Positions 52,190-64,000 of a stretch of 64,000 nt of DNA are shown here, piece by piece; the first letter of the stretch is position 1; every line of letters starts with the position of its first letter. The stretch is from Azadirachta indica. Taxonomy: Eukaryota; Streptophyta; Magnoliopsida; Sapindales; Meliaceae. The notes under the pieces were generated by a model. The model was given only the letters and a program-made list of their open reading frames with translations. It searched no databases and was not told the origin of the DNA. The position numbers and the translations under genes were made by a program. The stretch covers positions 17,298,080-17,362,079 of the forward strand of contig CM040446.1 of the NCBI GenBank assembly GCA_022749755.1, given 5' to 3'.

Positions 52190-53698
52190 AACTTTTTTTT
52201 GTTGTCTATTGATAAGTGCATATCTTTTTAACTCAAGGAGTTTTGCTTCAAATTTCAACAAATTAAAATAATTTAAAGTTTCAGTCAATAGCTATTGAGG
52301 GATATTTTTGTTCAAAAATTTCTTTTTGGTTAATTTGGTAAAATTTTTTTGAAATATGGATATCTATAAAAATTGAATTCAAATTAAGATTATTTTAGAA
52401 ATTTTTCATAATTCTAAGAAGTTTATGCTACCCAAAAAAATTGACAAAAGTATTACATAAAGATACATTATACTATTATTTTAATCTATATTTAAGAAGA
52501 CTTACTATTATTTCTTTGGTGAGTCTAAAAAGAAATTGACTTGTATTTATATAATTTCAAAATGAAATGAAAATGTCTTACCTTCTTTTATTTGTTCTTT
52601 ACTTTGTTGTATCTTTATAACATTATTTTGGTTTGATTCGGTTCAGATTGGTTTAATTTTTAAAAAATTGAATCTTTATTTATCTTTAATAACTTGATTA
52701 CAATTGTACGGTTTAGTTCTTTAAATTTGTTATTTTTACTTCTTTTCTATTGAGCTTATATTAGTAATGCTAAAGTAAGAGAACTTTTATTTTTCCTCTA
52801 TACTTTTCTCTCGTCTCTCTCTTCTGCAATTTCACAAAATCTTTTCTTCTTCTTCTCACTAGAGATGGAGATTTACTCCATCTTAGGTGATATTTCTTTG
52901 TTTCTTTGTTGTTTTTGTTTCCTTTTTAATAACAAAGATATATTTCCAATTAAATATAAATTTATGATGGTATATTTCTATTTGGTAGATTATAACTACT
53001 TAATGATAATTTATTTCTACCCATATTTGGATTTGAGGTAGTTTTGTGATTTTTCGTTTGTTTATAAGGCTGTGGTATCCTTTTTTTATAGATCTGTAAA
53101 TTTTAAAAGTTATATAGACATATTTGATGAGTTTATGTTTCAAATATGGGAGTTTCTCTAATACAACAAACATGTTGCAAGAGATTTGTTCCAGCACCAA
53201 TTGAAAAGATCAACTCAAAAAAAGGAGATTAAAAAAAATGAGTTATGGAAAATTCTAGAAAGCTCCAAGTTAAAATTTATTTTTTGTGTTTTAAAATTTA
53301 TTATCTTATTAAAATAATTGAAAAACACCGAGTGGAAAGGTGTTATTTCATTTTTTTCCTTATTTCTTACAAAATTTACGATTTGTCTGGTTGTTTGTTA
53401 TAATTAATCTCTACAGTATGTTTGCTGGTATAGGTGTAAATTTGCAAATTATGGTATTTTCTTTTATGGAATGAAAGTTTATGTTGTTTTTATTTAAAAA
53501 AATTGATCTTACATTATTTTATTTTTATTACTTTTGCAACTAAATTTAAATTTTTCTTTATAGGAAGATGAAAAATTATTGGCAAACTCTCACTCACAAA
53601 AATTTTAAAGATTTTTAGTCTTACTAATCGAGAAAATATAATAGCAATGCTAAAAATAATTAATTGTCTTAAAAATATTATTTTTCAAAAGTTGTATT
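52190..53698. other. AT-rich intergenic DNA, no gene seen
   Basis: Only short frames without domains. A ctctcttctgc-type pyrimidine tract lies near 52795-52860, without evidence of a following gene. Confidence 0.45.
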
Positions 53699-54121
53699 TA
53701 GGGGAGGAAAAATTTCGATTCGTTCCAAGTTTCTACAAAATCGGATCGAAACTAAAAATTTTAGGGTTTTAATTTTCAGGACTAAACCGGACAGAATATA
53801 TAAAAGAATCGAATTGGAACCGCACCGATTGGTTAAAGTTTTCGATTTGGCTCAGTTCTTATGTTCAATTATATATTTTTTAAATTTTGAAAATTTTTTA
53901 AAGTAGAAAAACGATGTGATTTTTTTAACTAACAAAAATGACGTTATTTTTTCATAAAAATTAAAAAAATAATAAGTTCGGTCCAGTTCAAATTTTTAGG
54001 TCAAAATCGAAATTAAACCTAAAATTTTAAATTTTTAACTTTAAGAACTGAAACCAAACTGAATCACAGGAAAATCATATCGAATCTATTAGTTTTGCTT
54101 CGATTTTTCTACCCACTCCTA
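53699..54121. mobile_element. non-autonomous hAT-like MITE related to the large hAT element
   Basis: Ends TAGGGGAGGAAAAA and, inverted, TAGGAGTGGGTAGAAAAA. The right end matches the hAT ends at 46107. Flanks GTTGTATT (53691-53698) and ATTGTATC (54122-54129) match at 6 of 8. The interior has paired ggaccgaac-like and atgacgt-like motifs as in the big element, so it is probably a deletion derivative or relative. Confidence 0.55.
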
Positions 54122-54141
54122 ATTGTATCATTAACGAAGAA

Positions 54142-55630
54142 TGAAAAAAATTTCCTTTACCCTCTTAAAGTTAAAGCTAATTATCCCACTTCCCCCCTAA
54201 ATTTTTCAAAAGGCCTTTTATCTCCACACCGTTAGCTCTATCTCTATTAAAAATTACTTTTTAAAGTTTTATTACTTTCATACCCTTATTATGGACTTAA
54301 TAAAATGATTTGTATTATTTAAAATAATAAATAATAATTTTACTAAATTATCTTTAATATAATAAATAAAAAGATAATTTTTTTTTAAAGATTTTGAATA
54401 AGAGTAAAAAACCTTTATTCACAAAATACTAAACCTTTATCCTTAACTGTTACTTAAATTCAAAATGAGTTGAAAGTCGTAAAGTGTGCCCCATTATACC
54501 TGAGCTATTGCTCAGGGGGCAATAAAAAGAAATAATAACGATGAATTGGGACCAATAGCATAAACTGTGGCCTAGAGCAAGATAAAGCAAGATAGAGAGA
54601 GAGTCGGAGCACATAATTCAAAATACCGTGAGTTTGTTTGACTTTCCCTATTTAATTCAATTTTTTTATTCATTAAGATCATGCACACTAGCTAATATAC
54701 ATTAAATAAATATTTTATCAAAGTTGTTAGGTTTTAATATAAAAAATTGAAAAAAATTGTTTATCACACTTTTATTTAAATATAATAATTAACAAAAAAT
54801 TGAAATTTATTATTTTTATCAAAAAATAATATTTACTTTTTGTTATGAAATAAATCAATAAAAAAATAACTTAATTAATTTGTATAAAAATCAACGCCAA
54901 TAAATTGTTTGCGAACAAAAAGAAAAATCATTTTTCTCATCCAACGCTAAACCCTGGTTTCTCTCACCCAACCCCAAAATTTATATCCCTTATATCATTT
55001 GCTGTTTTATCCCTACTTTATTTTTCTTGTCCATAGCTTGTATTACTTGAAAGGAACAACAATGTGTTCAAAGTGCATAGTATTGATAATGAAGAGGCAG
55101 TTTTGTTTGGGTTTAAAGGGAAACAACGTCGGTGGTGGGGTTTGTTGTTGTTGTTGTTGTTGGTTTAATTTAGGGTTCCAAATGGGATTTTTTAGGATTA
55201 AATTATATTTATTATTTATTATTTTTTGATTTAAAATATATTTTTAATTTTGTAACCCAAAATGAATTAAATAATTCAAATGTAATAATAATAGGATTTA
55301 TAATCCAGAAGTAATAATGATATGGTTTATTAATTTTTTGATTTAAAATATATTTTCAATTTTATAACCCAAAATAAATTAAATAATTCAAATGTAGTAA
55401 TAATAGGATTTGTAATCCACAACTAGTAATGAAATGATTTGTACACAGTCCAGGATAACATCATCATTATTATTTTTTAAAATTTAAATGTTAAAGTACA
55501 TTTCTGCCCTTCAAAAGCATCTTTTCACAGAGATAGAGTTAACGGTGGGCAGATAAAGATCTTTTTTTAAAATTTAGAGGGGACCTGGGTAATTAGCTCA
55601 AACTTTAAGGGGATCAAGGACATTTTTCCA
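54142..55630. mobile_element. 1.5-kb element with ~100-bp terminal inverted repeats
   Basis: The left end (54142-54245) includes cttaaagttaaagctaatta and cacaccgttagctctatctc. The right end (55515-55630) includes agagatagagttaacggtgg and gtaattagctcaaactttaa, the inverse with mismatches. The interior has a short frame (54999-55229) with a (GTT)n run near 55141-55163 but no transposase. Non-autonomous; superfamily undetermined. Confidence 0.6.
55225..55448. repeat. 112-bp tandem duplication inside the 1.5-kb element
   Basis: Two adjacent units start tttgatttaaaatatatttt (55225 and 55337). They share taacccaaaatgaattaaat-like and aataataggatttataatcc-like phrases with few differences. Confidence 0.75.
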
Positions 55631-57479
55631 TAAAGAATACACATACTAGAAACTAAAGATTTAAATGCTCCGCGGAAGCAAATGTGTGAAAAAAAAAAAA
55701 TCCTTTTTAAACATGTAATTATAAAATATTTCAAAAAATATAAATTAATTAATTAGACTGAAAGTCAAAATCATCTAAAAGCAAAATGACTAACATACAT
55801 TAATTAAACGGTTAACTATTTTTTTAAAAAACTGCTAAAAAAAGTGTTAAAAAGTATAAACACTAAATATATTAGCAATTTCTTTTTAACACTCTCAAAT
55901 GGACCGTAGTTGTGAATTTATTGTCTTCATTGATTAATTGAAGATAGTTGGATTCATTCTCTTTGTGGTGAATTATGAAATGTATGTTGATAGTTATAGT
56001 ACACTTATAGCAAACACTGGAGGACTTATACCTTTGAGGCAGGGAATAAGATTCCATATGCATCGTTTAATGTCTATATTTAAGTTATATATTTAGACAT
56101 GATATGTTCCTGCTGTATTTGTTTTTGGGATGAACTTGGAAAACGTTGGTTGAATATGTTATGTGAACTGTTGAACGAGTTAAATTTCTTCAACAATTTA
56201 AAAAGGTTCAGTTTCTTTTCAAGGTTTATCCAATAATTGTGTTAGATTTAGTTACACAAGTGTAAATATCATTTTTATATTATACTCGTATGACAGAATT
56301 AATTATTTTTATTGATTAATATTAATTATATATTTGTATAACGGGTTATTTATGATATCGGGATAAATATCCCGGTATCAATAGTGGGAATAGTATAAAC
56401 CTTGGATGAAATCAAATGTTAAAAATATTTGTAATTAAAAAATTTTAAATTAATTTAGAAAGTAATTTTTTAGGTTTACAGTTATAAAAGTGAAAACTAA
56501 ATAATTATCTTAACATTAATTATTTAATATAAATTAAGGTTAAATATTTGCAGGTAATCACTCTCTTGTCTTCATATTAATTACTTTCAATTAATTTCAT
56601 ATTGGTTGTGTTACAAAAATTAAAATTAAAGACTGTTAATTAATCTCTATCTTATCTCTATATTATTGTAAATAAGTTTCTTATTCTCTTCAAACTATAA
56701 TTATATTTTTTTTTACTATGTACGACCTTGTACTAAATTACAATTATATGTTCATAATAATATGAATTTTTGTTGAAAAGTTGTAGGTTAATCAAAATAT
56801 ATGCAAATAATAGGATAAGAATTTTAAAGAAAAAGATGGAGTTTTATAAAAAAAAATTAAACAAATAAAAAAAGAAAGAAGAGATGCCTATTCTTTTTAT
56901 ACTATTCTAAAGTTGATCTCCCTTAATATCAATTTATTATTTTTTTTTAACATGATCAATGATATTTGGGTAATTAAAATAAAATTTTAAATTAATAAAC
57001 TATTTTAAGACTTTTCATATAGAAATTAAAATAATGTAAAAATATCATAATCTAAATATTTGTAGTATCCATATATAAAGTTGAGTACAAGACAAATGTA
57101 CATTTCCATCGATATTTTGTTTACACTTTTTTTTATATATAAAAACATTTTCTTATATTTTTGTTCCATAATACACATTTTGTCATAAGCACCTTCTTCA
57201 TCTTTATGATGATTGATTTTCACATTTAATAACTGAACATCTTATATTTTGATATGATGTTTTTACTAGTTAAAAATACTTATATAATTGATAAATAAAT
57301 ACACACAATTATGAATCATATATTACCAACTAATATAAGGTTTAAAATAAAAAATTAAATTTGTATATTTATATGACACATAAACTTTGTTAATAAACCA
57401 TATAGTATATGTATAAGTTGTAAAATAAATAAATAAATATCAAATTATAAAATAATTATATTAGTTTTGTAAATAAAAC
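55631..57479. other. AT-rich intergenic DNA, no gene seen
   Basis: Short frames (56063-55872 and 57223-57026 on the minus strand) carry no recognisable domain and have the base composition of their surroundings. Confidence 0.45.
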
Positions 57480-58610
57480 TAAAACAAACAAACATAATAC
57501 AAAATTTTTATTATCACATTTACCAGTTTGACATTAATTTTGTAAAATTAATGTTCTTTTTAATACTTTGATATTGATTTATTATTTTAATTTTAATAAA
57601 TATTATGTTTTACTTATAAATTCTACTTAATGATTTGATTTTGATGTCAAGATTTACAAGTGTAATATTGATTTGCAAATTTTATATTATGTTTATATGT
57701 TTTAGTTTAATTTACAAATATAATACTACTATTTACCGGTTATATGATAACTTACATTTATATCATCACATTTATAAGTTTGACGTTAGTTTTATAAAGT
57801 TAATGTTCATTTTAATACTTTAATGTTAATTTAAACTGATAAATGACAATATTATATTTGTAAATAGAATTGAAACATATAAATATAATATAAACCTCAT
57901 AAATTGACATTGCGCTAGTAAAAATTGACACAAAATTTAAATTATAATAAAATACTTATAAATAAAATATAGTATTTATCAAAATTAAAATTAAAAAAAA
58001 TAACTTAACGTAAAAGATGTAAAAATGAATATTAATTTCATAAAACAACATTAAACTTATAAATGTGACAATAAAAGTATTGAATTAATATAAAAGCTGG
58101 TAAATGTCAATATTATATTTACCAAACTAAAAGATACAAATATATTATGAAAACCTTGTAAATTAACATCTTGTAAATATTGACATAAAAATTAAATTTT
58201 CATGTATAACTTGTAAATAAAATATAATATTGATAAAATTAAAAATTATAACATCAAATTAATGTAAAAAAATGTAAAAATGAATATTAATCTCATAAAA
58301 AACATAAAATTTGTAAATGTAAAAAATATAAGTGTAAACTAACATCAAAATTATATTTGAGAATAGAACTAAAATATACAATTGTAATATAAAACTTATA
58401 AATTAACAATGCATTAGTAAATACTGACATGAAAAAATAAATTATAATGTAAAACTTATAAGTAAATTATATTGTCAAAGATAGAATTAAAAATAATAAA
58501 TTATTATAAAGTGAAAATAGATATTAATTTCATAAATTCATACAAAATATATGAATTTAATGATAAAAAATATAAATTAATATTAAACTGATAAATTAGC
58601 TAGAAAAAAA
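57480..58610. repeat. ~250-bp AT-rich tandem repeat in two opposing orientations
   Basis: Plus-oriented units are anchored by tgacacaaaat / tgacataaaaatt / tgacatgaaaaa at 57927, 58181 and 58425 (spacing about 254 and 244). The reverse complement of the same unit lies at about 57480-57850, with anchors gtttgacattaattttgt near 57526 and gtttgacgttagttttat near 57777 (spacing about 252). The block therefore folds back around 57850. Confidence 0.6.
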
Positions 58611-59000
58611 GTTATACTTAAAATACATTTCAATTTAAGATTATTGTAAACAAGATTCTAAATTAATCTATACTTGCAATTGATAACTCGCTTAATATTT
58701 ACTTGGGATCATAATATCTATATTTATTTTTTAGTTTTTTATTGTAAATTTAAGAAAATAATTCTTAATAAATTATGCTTTTAAAAATAAATTAAAAATA
58801 TATTAATTAATAAAGAGATAACTTTTATTTAATAGAGTTTCCTGATATTCAATTAATCAATTAATTTTATTTATAAAAGAATGAATAGTTGGCTGGAAGA
58901 TATTAAGTAGAAGATCCACCGTCTATTTCTCCAACAACAACAATAACAACAGAAGATGAATATATACTCAACAAGCTTAAAAGTATGCATTCATATTATG

Positions 59001-59212
59001 GAAATCTAGCATAAACGCACTCAGAATCAAAGATTTTGGGGGCCGGAATAAGAATATAAATTTTTAAATAAGTTAATATGTTTTAATAATTTTTTTTTTA
59101 TTTATGTATATTTAATTTTAATATTTATTTATAATTTTTTTTGAATTTAAAAAGTTTATATTATTATTCGGCCCCATCTTAGATTCTACATTCGTGCTAG
59201 ATTTTCAGAACC
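59001..59212. repeat. short foldback repeat
   Basis: Left arm gaaatctagcataaacgcac continuing to gggggccggaataagaatat. Right arm is its inverse: atattattattcggccccat continuing to gtgctagattttc. The arms are about 65 nt around an AT-rich loop. MITE-like, no coding. Confidence 0.6.
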
Positions 59213-59727
59213 CGAATATATACTATTTGAGCTGGTTGAGTAAGCTACATATTAACTTCCAATTAAATATTGACAAGTGTATACACTTGTTTCTTGATTC
59301 CAACCCTTTTTCCTCTTTATATATTCTCACGAGATCTCTTATTGGGCTACCATTCATTGCAAAAGTTGTGAATATTACGAAGCATCTTCTTTTCATCTTT
59401 TTTTTCTTACTTTTTTCTTGTCTCACTAATTTTCTAAGTTGTGGATATTGCAAAGCATCTTCCTTTTCATCAACATCCATGTCCTTGCTGATTTTGAACC
59501 TTTTCTTAAATTATCTCTTCTAATGCAAGTTTGTTGCTATTTGTATTACCTATTATTTCAATATTAAATTTTTATTTACTCGAAAAAGAAATCATGATTA
59601 TTGTGATCCTGATAAATGATAATAGTAACTGGTTTGTTAAATTATCAAAATATATTATTATTTGTTATTTTGTAAAAGTTTAGGGATAATATAATATTAG
59701 TATGCGAAATCCTGGTCATAAAGCAAA

Positions 59728-60067
59728 AGGAAAAATTTTTTCAATATAATTATTTTTTAACCCCAAATTTATAAATAATTACTATTTAAAATCATAATAA
59801 TAAAAAATAACCAACTCAATACTTTTTAGAAAAAAATATTTCAATGACTAATTTTAACAAAAATAACTGCAGTAACTTTGGAGTTATAATAGTAACTTTC
59901 TAAGTTTTTTATAATATACCAAAGTTACTCTAATTGTTTCTGTTGAATTTAGTCGAGAGGCATTTTTGTTTAAAAGATATTGAGTTGGTTATTTTTTAAT
60001 AAGATTTTAAATAATGGTTAAGTTTGAATTTTAGAGGTAAAATGAGGCCATAAATGAAAATTTTCCT
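59728..60067. mobile_element. foldback MITE abutting the tryptophanyl-tRNA synthetase promoter
   Basis: Left part ggaaaaattttttcaatata ... aaaataaccaactcaatact is the inverse of the right part, which has atattgagttggttattttt ... aaattttcctc. A symmetric centre with gtaactttggagttataata / ataccaaagttac lies between. About 340 bp, ending about 160 nt upstream of the synthetase ATG. Confidence 0.65.
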
Positions 60068-60230
60068 CGAACGCAATGCCCTGCTGGCTGCTCCGCTCAG
60101 GGATGCTATTAATTCATTTTCAGCTGCTGAGATCTCGCCAACAGGTTTTTTCCTCCTCCATAAACAGAATCAGTAGCCGTTGGTACGCCATTCTACTACC
60201 GGCTACTGGTAAAGAGTGAAGAAGCAGCAG
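60068..60230 (+). promoter_or_regulatory. probable proximal promoter and leader of the tryptophanyl-tRNA synthetase gene
   Basis: A GC-richer stretch between the upstream MITE and the ATG, with no in-frame ATG before 60231. The transcription start was not located. Confidence 0.4.
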
Positions 60231-63200
60231 ATGGATAAGAAGGAAGACAATCGGGAAGAAGATGAGGAGCAGGTGGTGAATCCATGGGAGGTTTCATCTT
60301 CAGGAGGGAAAATAGATTATGACAAACTCATCGATAAGTTTGGTTGCCAAAGGCTTGATCAATCTCTTGTTGATAGAGTTCATCGACTCACCGGTCGTCC
60401 TGCTCATGTCTTCCTCCGCCGTGGTGTCTTTTTCGCTCACCGGTTTGTTTGTTTCTCTGTTTCTTTAATCCTTAAAATAAGTTTCTTTTATTGATTGAGA
60501 TGAAAATGGTGTAGGGATCTGAACGAGATATTGGATGCGTATGAGAAGGGGGAGAAGTTTTATCTGTACACGGGAAGAGGCCCATCATCAGAAGCTTTAC
60601 ATTTAGGGCATTTGGTTCCTTTCATGTTTACCAAGTCAGTGATTTTCTTTTTAATTTTCGGCTTAATTGCTACTGAATTAATGAATATCTAAGACAAGTA
60701 AGTTAGATTTTTTATTTATTTATTCAATTAAATTGGCATAAGCTCCATTTCAAACAAAAATGTGAAGTTTTATAGTTACAGTAAAATAGGAAAAGCCATT
60801 TCCAATATAAGAATGCTACATTTCGAAATTTCACAATGTCACATCATTATAGAAAATTGTAAAATTAAATCACCTACTTGATGAATGCCCCATCATTGGG
60901 GAGAAAATTCAGGGAACTTTTAGCATTATTGTTTCCCAATGTTTGCCTTTACGTTGGAACTTGCCTGTGGTATTTGGGAAATTTTTGATCTTATGGTAGT
61001 TTCTGAAAGTCTTTGCGACATCCTTTATGGCTTTCAATAGAACCCTGCTAAGGGATGGTACCATAAGCTGCAATAGGTAATCACATTCAAATGACTGTTT
61101 GAATTCTAAAAAACTGTAGAAAATGGCCATATTTTGATAAAGATGTTTCAAGACGTGTTGGCGGAAATGTTTCTATAATTGCTTTGCTTTCAGCAAATTT
61201 ATATTGTAATGTTTGATTACAAAATCATGGATTCTTCAATAAATGAGTACAATTGAACCAAGTATCGCAAACATATGCGTTAGTGGAAGTATGGATTTAC
61301 AAGCATATGAACTATGCAAGTGAGCTGTATTGGTGGTAAGGTTTTTGTGGTAATATTTAGTTAAATTTTGATTTTAAAGCTCTTATGAGTAACCAATTTG
61401 GACTTTTTGCAACTCTATCAGAAGAAATGAATTTGAGGGAGGTACAAGTTTACAGGGGCTTGCCAATTCTATCCATGATCAGTATTGGTCTCTTTTGTTT
61501 AAAGGAACCAATTGATTATTCAATTTTATGTTTTTGAAGGACTCAAACTTCTTTGGAAATATTTTCTGGTGTTGAGATGTGAACTGTCACCTTGTGGACT
61601 TATCAATAATTTTGTTCTTAAATTCTAGTATACCCATGGATGTTAGTTATTAATAAAATAATTGTTTGGTTTTTCTATTACATTGATTTTCATGCTCCAT
61701 CAACAACCCAGTGATCTTGTATCTTTGTTTTCGATGATAAGTAATGTTTTAAGTTGTTTGTTGACAAGCATTGCTGATATTGTTCCTTGTGCGACTATGT
61801 AGTGGCTTTTGTACGTATATGAAGTAAATTTACAAAGAACTATAGTTTTGTATTGTCTTCTCTGCCATGACTTATGAACAGTGTATCGTTTGTTCATCTA
61901 AACCACATTCAATGTGTTGTTTGACTTATTGTCTTGTTTAATAATGCATGCAGATATTTGCAAGATGCCTTTAAGGTTCCTCTTGTTATACAACTTACAG
62001 ACGATGAAAAGTGCATGTGGAAAAATCTTTCCATTGAAGAGAGTCAAAGACTTGCAAGGGAGAATGCTAAAGACATTATTGCTTGTGGTTTTGATATAAC
62101 CAAGACCTTCATCTTCTCTGATTTTGACTATGTTGGCGGGTATGTAATTGGATTTAATTTTTAAACATAGTTTATAATTTTATTTCTATGCTTTATGTTG
62201 TTAAATTTTTTGACATTTTAGAAATTTATTTCTATTCTTTATGTAGTTTGTACCAAAGCTACTTAAATCCAAAGTTTAGACCTGGGCTTTTGGTTCTTCT
62301 TGGAATTAATGATTAAGGAACTGGAAGGAGTCTGATTTAGAATTTTTCTTCAAATAATGCGGAAATACTTTGATTTAATGGGGAAAAAGATAGCTCAGAC
62401 ATTTCTGGCCTAAATTTTAAATGAATATAATGATGTAATTTATCAGAGGGTTAATGTTGTAAGAAATTGCTTTGAGATTAAGTTGTGGGGCAAATTTTGG
62501 TTTGCTAATCAGCTTTTAGCTACATTCAAAGTGCCTGAGTTGTCAGTCAGATAACAATCTGTCATCAACAGCTCCAACTGGGCAATTAGTTTAGTTTTTT
62601 AAATCTTGTTTATATCATTCTGTAATCATATAAGTAATCCCTGACCCTCATGGATTTTATTTGTTATGTACTATTGAAAGCAGTTGAGTGAAAAATATGT
62701 TTGTCCAGTGGAGTGTTTCAGTCAGTAGAATGCATGTTGAAGGGCGTGCTGTGAGGCAATTTTCTTTCCTGAAACAGATGGTGAAATACTTGGTGTGTGC
62801 GGTAATTTTGATTTCATGTGTTTGCATGCTTTCCAAACTGACTTAGAAACATACATGTAAATTAATGTGGAGGAAAAGAAACTATAAGTAAGTATTCTTG
62901 ACCCTATGCTGATGATGGATTTAAGGAGCATATATGATCATAAGTATTGGCAGACACGTGAATTATCTTCAGCCATCTTCCAGTGGGGAAAATATTCTTA
63001 CTGATTATGGTGAAATGAAAATTTGCACCTATTATTAATGAATTTCAGTTCTGAAATTGGGTTAGTACAGCAACAACTCTGAAGTATTATATCCACCTTG
63101 CTGCACATGTTCTATCATACTTATTGAGCTTATTTCTTATGCTGCATGACTGAATTTATGCAAGAATTTTTCTCTGCAGTGCCTTCTACAAGAACATGGT

Positions 63201-63901
63201 GAAGGTTGCAAAGTGTGTCACATATAACAAGGTGATTTCATGCATTTTGTTCCTTTTTTCTTTTGTATGCAAATTAATTGTGTTTTCTCTGTTTTACCCT
63301 TTCTCTTTTTTATGCAGTACTTACTTCTTTGCTTGGTGTTGCTGTATAGGTGGTGGGCATATTTGGTTTCACTGGTGAAGATCATATTGGAAAAGTTAGT
63401 TTTCCACCAGTGCAGGTACATTTTTGCACTCTTAGTGACTACATTATGAGTTGCATGTGAATGTTCACAAGGATCTTATCTTAATTGCTATATGCTATTT
63501 TATATTTTCATTTTACATTGTTGTGAACTGAGGAGAAATTTATTAAATATTTGTTCTCTTAACTGTTTTCTTTTCATTCTTTGTTGCATTAACACTCTTT
63601 TCGTAACTCCTTTATGCACAAATTGATTGATTAAGCTCCTGGGGGAAGTACAATCTGTTACATTATGACTGTGCTGGCAATTATGAATATCATCCTGTTT
63701 TTCTGGAAAATACCATAAGTATATTACATCTAAATAGAAAAGCAAAGGATGATTATTGCTAAGGTAAAATTTGTCTATGGGAATAATCACTATGCTTTAC
63801 TTTCGATAGTGCAGGCAGTTCCATCATTTCCCAGTTCTTTCCCGCACCTTTTCCCAGGCAAAGATCACCTTCGTTGCTTAATTCCTTGTGCGATTGACCA
63901 G
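60231..63901 (+). CDS. cytosolic tryptophan-tRNA ligase, N-terminal part (continues beyond the window)
   Basis: Class I aminoacyl-tRNA synthetase charging tRNA-Trp in the cytosol. Six exons: 60231-60442, 60515-60634, 61954-62139, 63180-63231, 63350-63415 and 63815-63901 (723 nt, 241 codons). Phases close at every junction, and the last exon ends on CAG/gtgggg, so the gene runs past 64000. The ATG at 60231 gives [14 protein letters not shown]; the frame upstream opens only on GTG. Family marks: [20 protein letters not shown], the HIGH-type motif [14 protein letters not shown] in exon 2, [10 protein letters not shown] and [10 protein letters not shown] in exon 3, [17 protein letters not shown] and [17 protein letters not shown]. 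The KMSAS loop and anticodon-binding domain lie outside the window. No transit peptide is seen, and the archaeal/eukaryotic TrpRS form fits the cytosol. Confidence 0.95.
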
Positions 63902-64000
63902 GTGGGGAGTCCTTTATTTGATGAGACTTGTTTTTTGACTTGAATGTACTTTTGGATTTTTTTAATCTTTAATATAAATTGTAATTGAGCGCAATATTTT

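Noticed and set aside
59194..59523. 109-codon frame (and antisense 59480-59223)
   Set aside because: No recognisable domain, starts beside a foldback repeat and has intergenic composition. Evidence is insufficient for a gene.
60216..60230. GTG-initiated extension of the tryptophanyl-tRNA synthetase
   Set aside because: A nuclear plant gene starts at ATG; the first in-frame ATG is 60231.

Overview
The window is nuclear DNA of a flowering plant, very probably a eudicot. The genes are split by many GT-AG introns, the gene-poor stretches are extremely AT-rich, and the proteins are plant-type: a FYVE-bearing FAB1 lipid kinase, COG3, cytosolic tryptophanyl-tRNA synthetase and an NDR kinase C-terminus. 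No prokaryotic operon, CRISPR array, tRNA or rRNA gene was recognised. The species cannot be named from the sequence alone.

Layout. (1) 1-4483: AT-rich sequence, then on the minus strand the last four exons of an NDR-type AGC kinase. This gene is cut off by a 100-N scaffold gap (4484-4583). (2) 4584-15350: AT-rich intergenic DNA with several MITE-like elements and no supported gene. (3) 15390-26050 plus strand: a complete FAB1/PIKfyve-type PtdIns3P 5-kinase of 11 coding exons and 1837 codons, with two upstream ORFs, one overlapping the main start. (4) 27150-38946 minus strand: a complete COG3 gene of 25 coding exons and 783 residues. It converges tail-to-tail on FAB1. (5) 39182-52190: a nested repeat complex. 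A decayed hAT element with TAGGAGTRGGTA ends and an 8-bp target duplication sits inside a ~90-bp tandem array, which is itself flanked by long inverted arms. The left part is duplicated about 6 kb away, and the left copy carries its 3' end inverted. Two foldback MITEs are inserted. (6) 52190-60070: further MITEs, a 1.5-kb inverted-repeat element and a ~250-bp repeat arranged in both orientations. (7) 60231 to the right edge, plus strand: the first six coding exons of cytosolic tryptophanyl-tRNA synthetase, running out of the window.

The three well-resolved genes are housekeeping functions (endosomal PI(3,5)P2 synthesis, Golgi tethering, tRNA charging) with no sign of co-regulation. Exon boundaries were read by eye. 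All exon phases close, and the summed lengths give intact proteins of the expected family size. The most unusual features are the nested hAT/foldback complex with its dyad-symmetric minisatellite, the exactly duplicated splice donor in COG3, and the overlapping uORF in the FAB1 leader. I found no convincing new multi-gene system.
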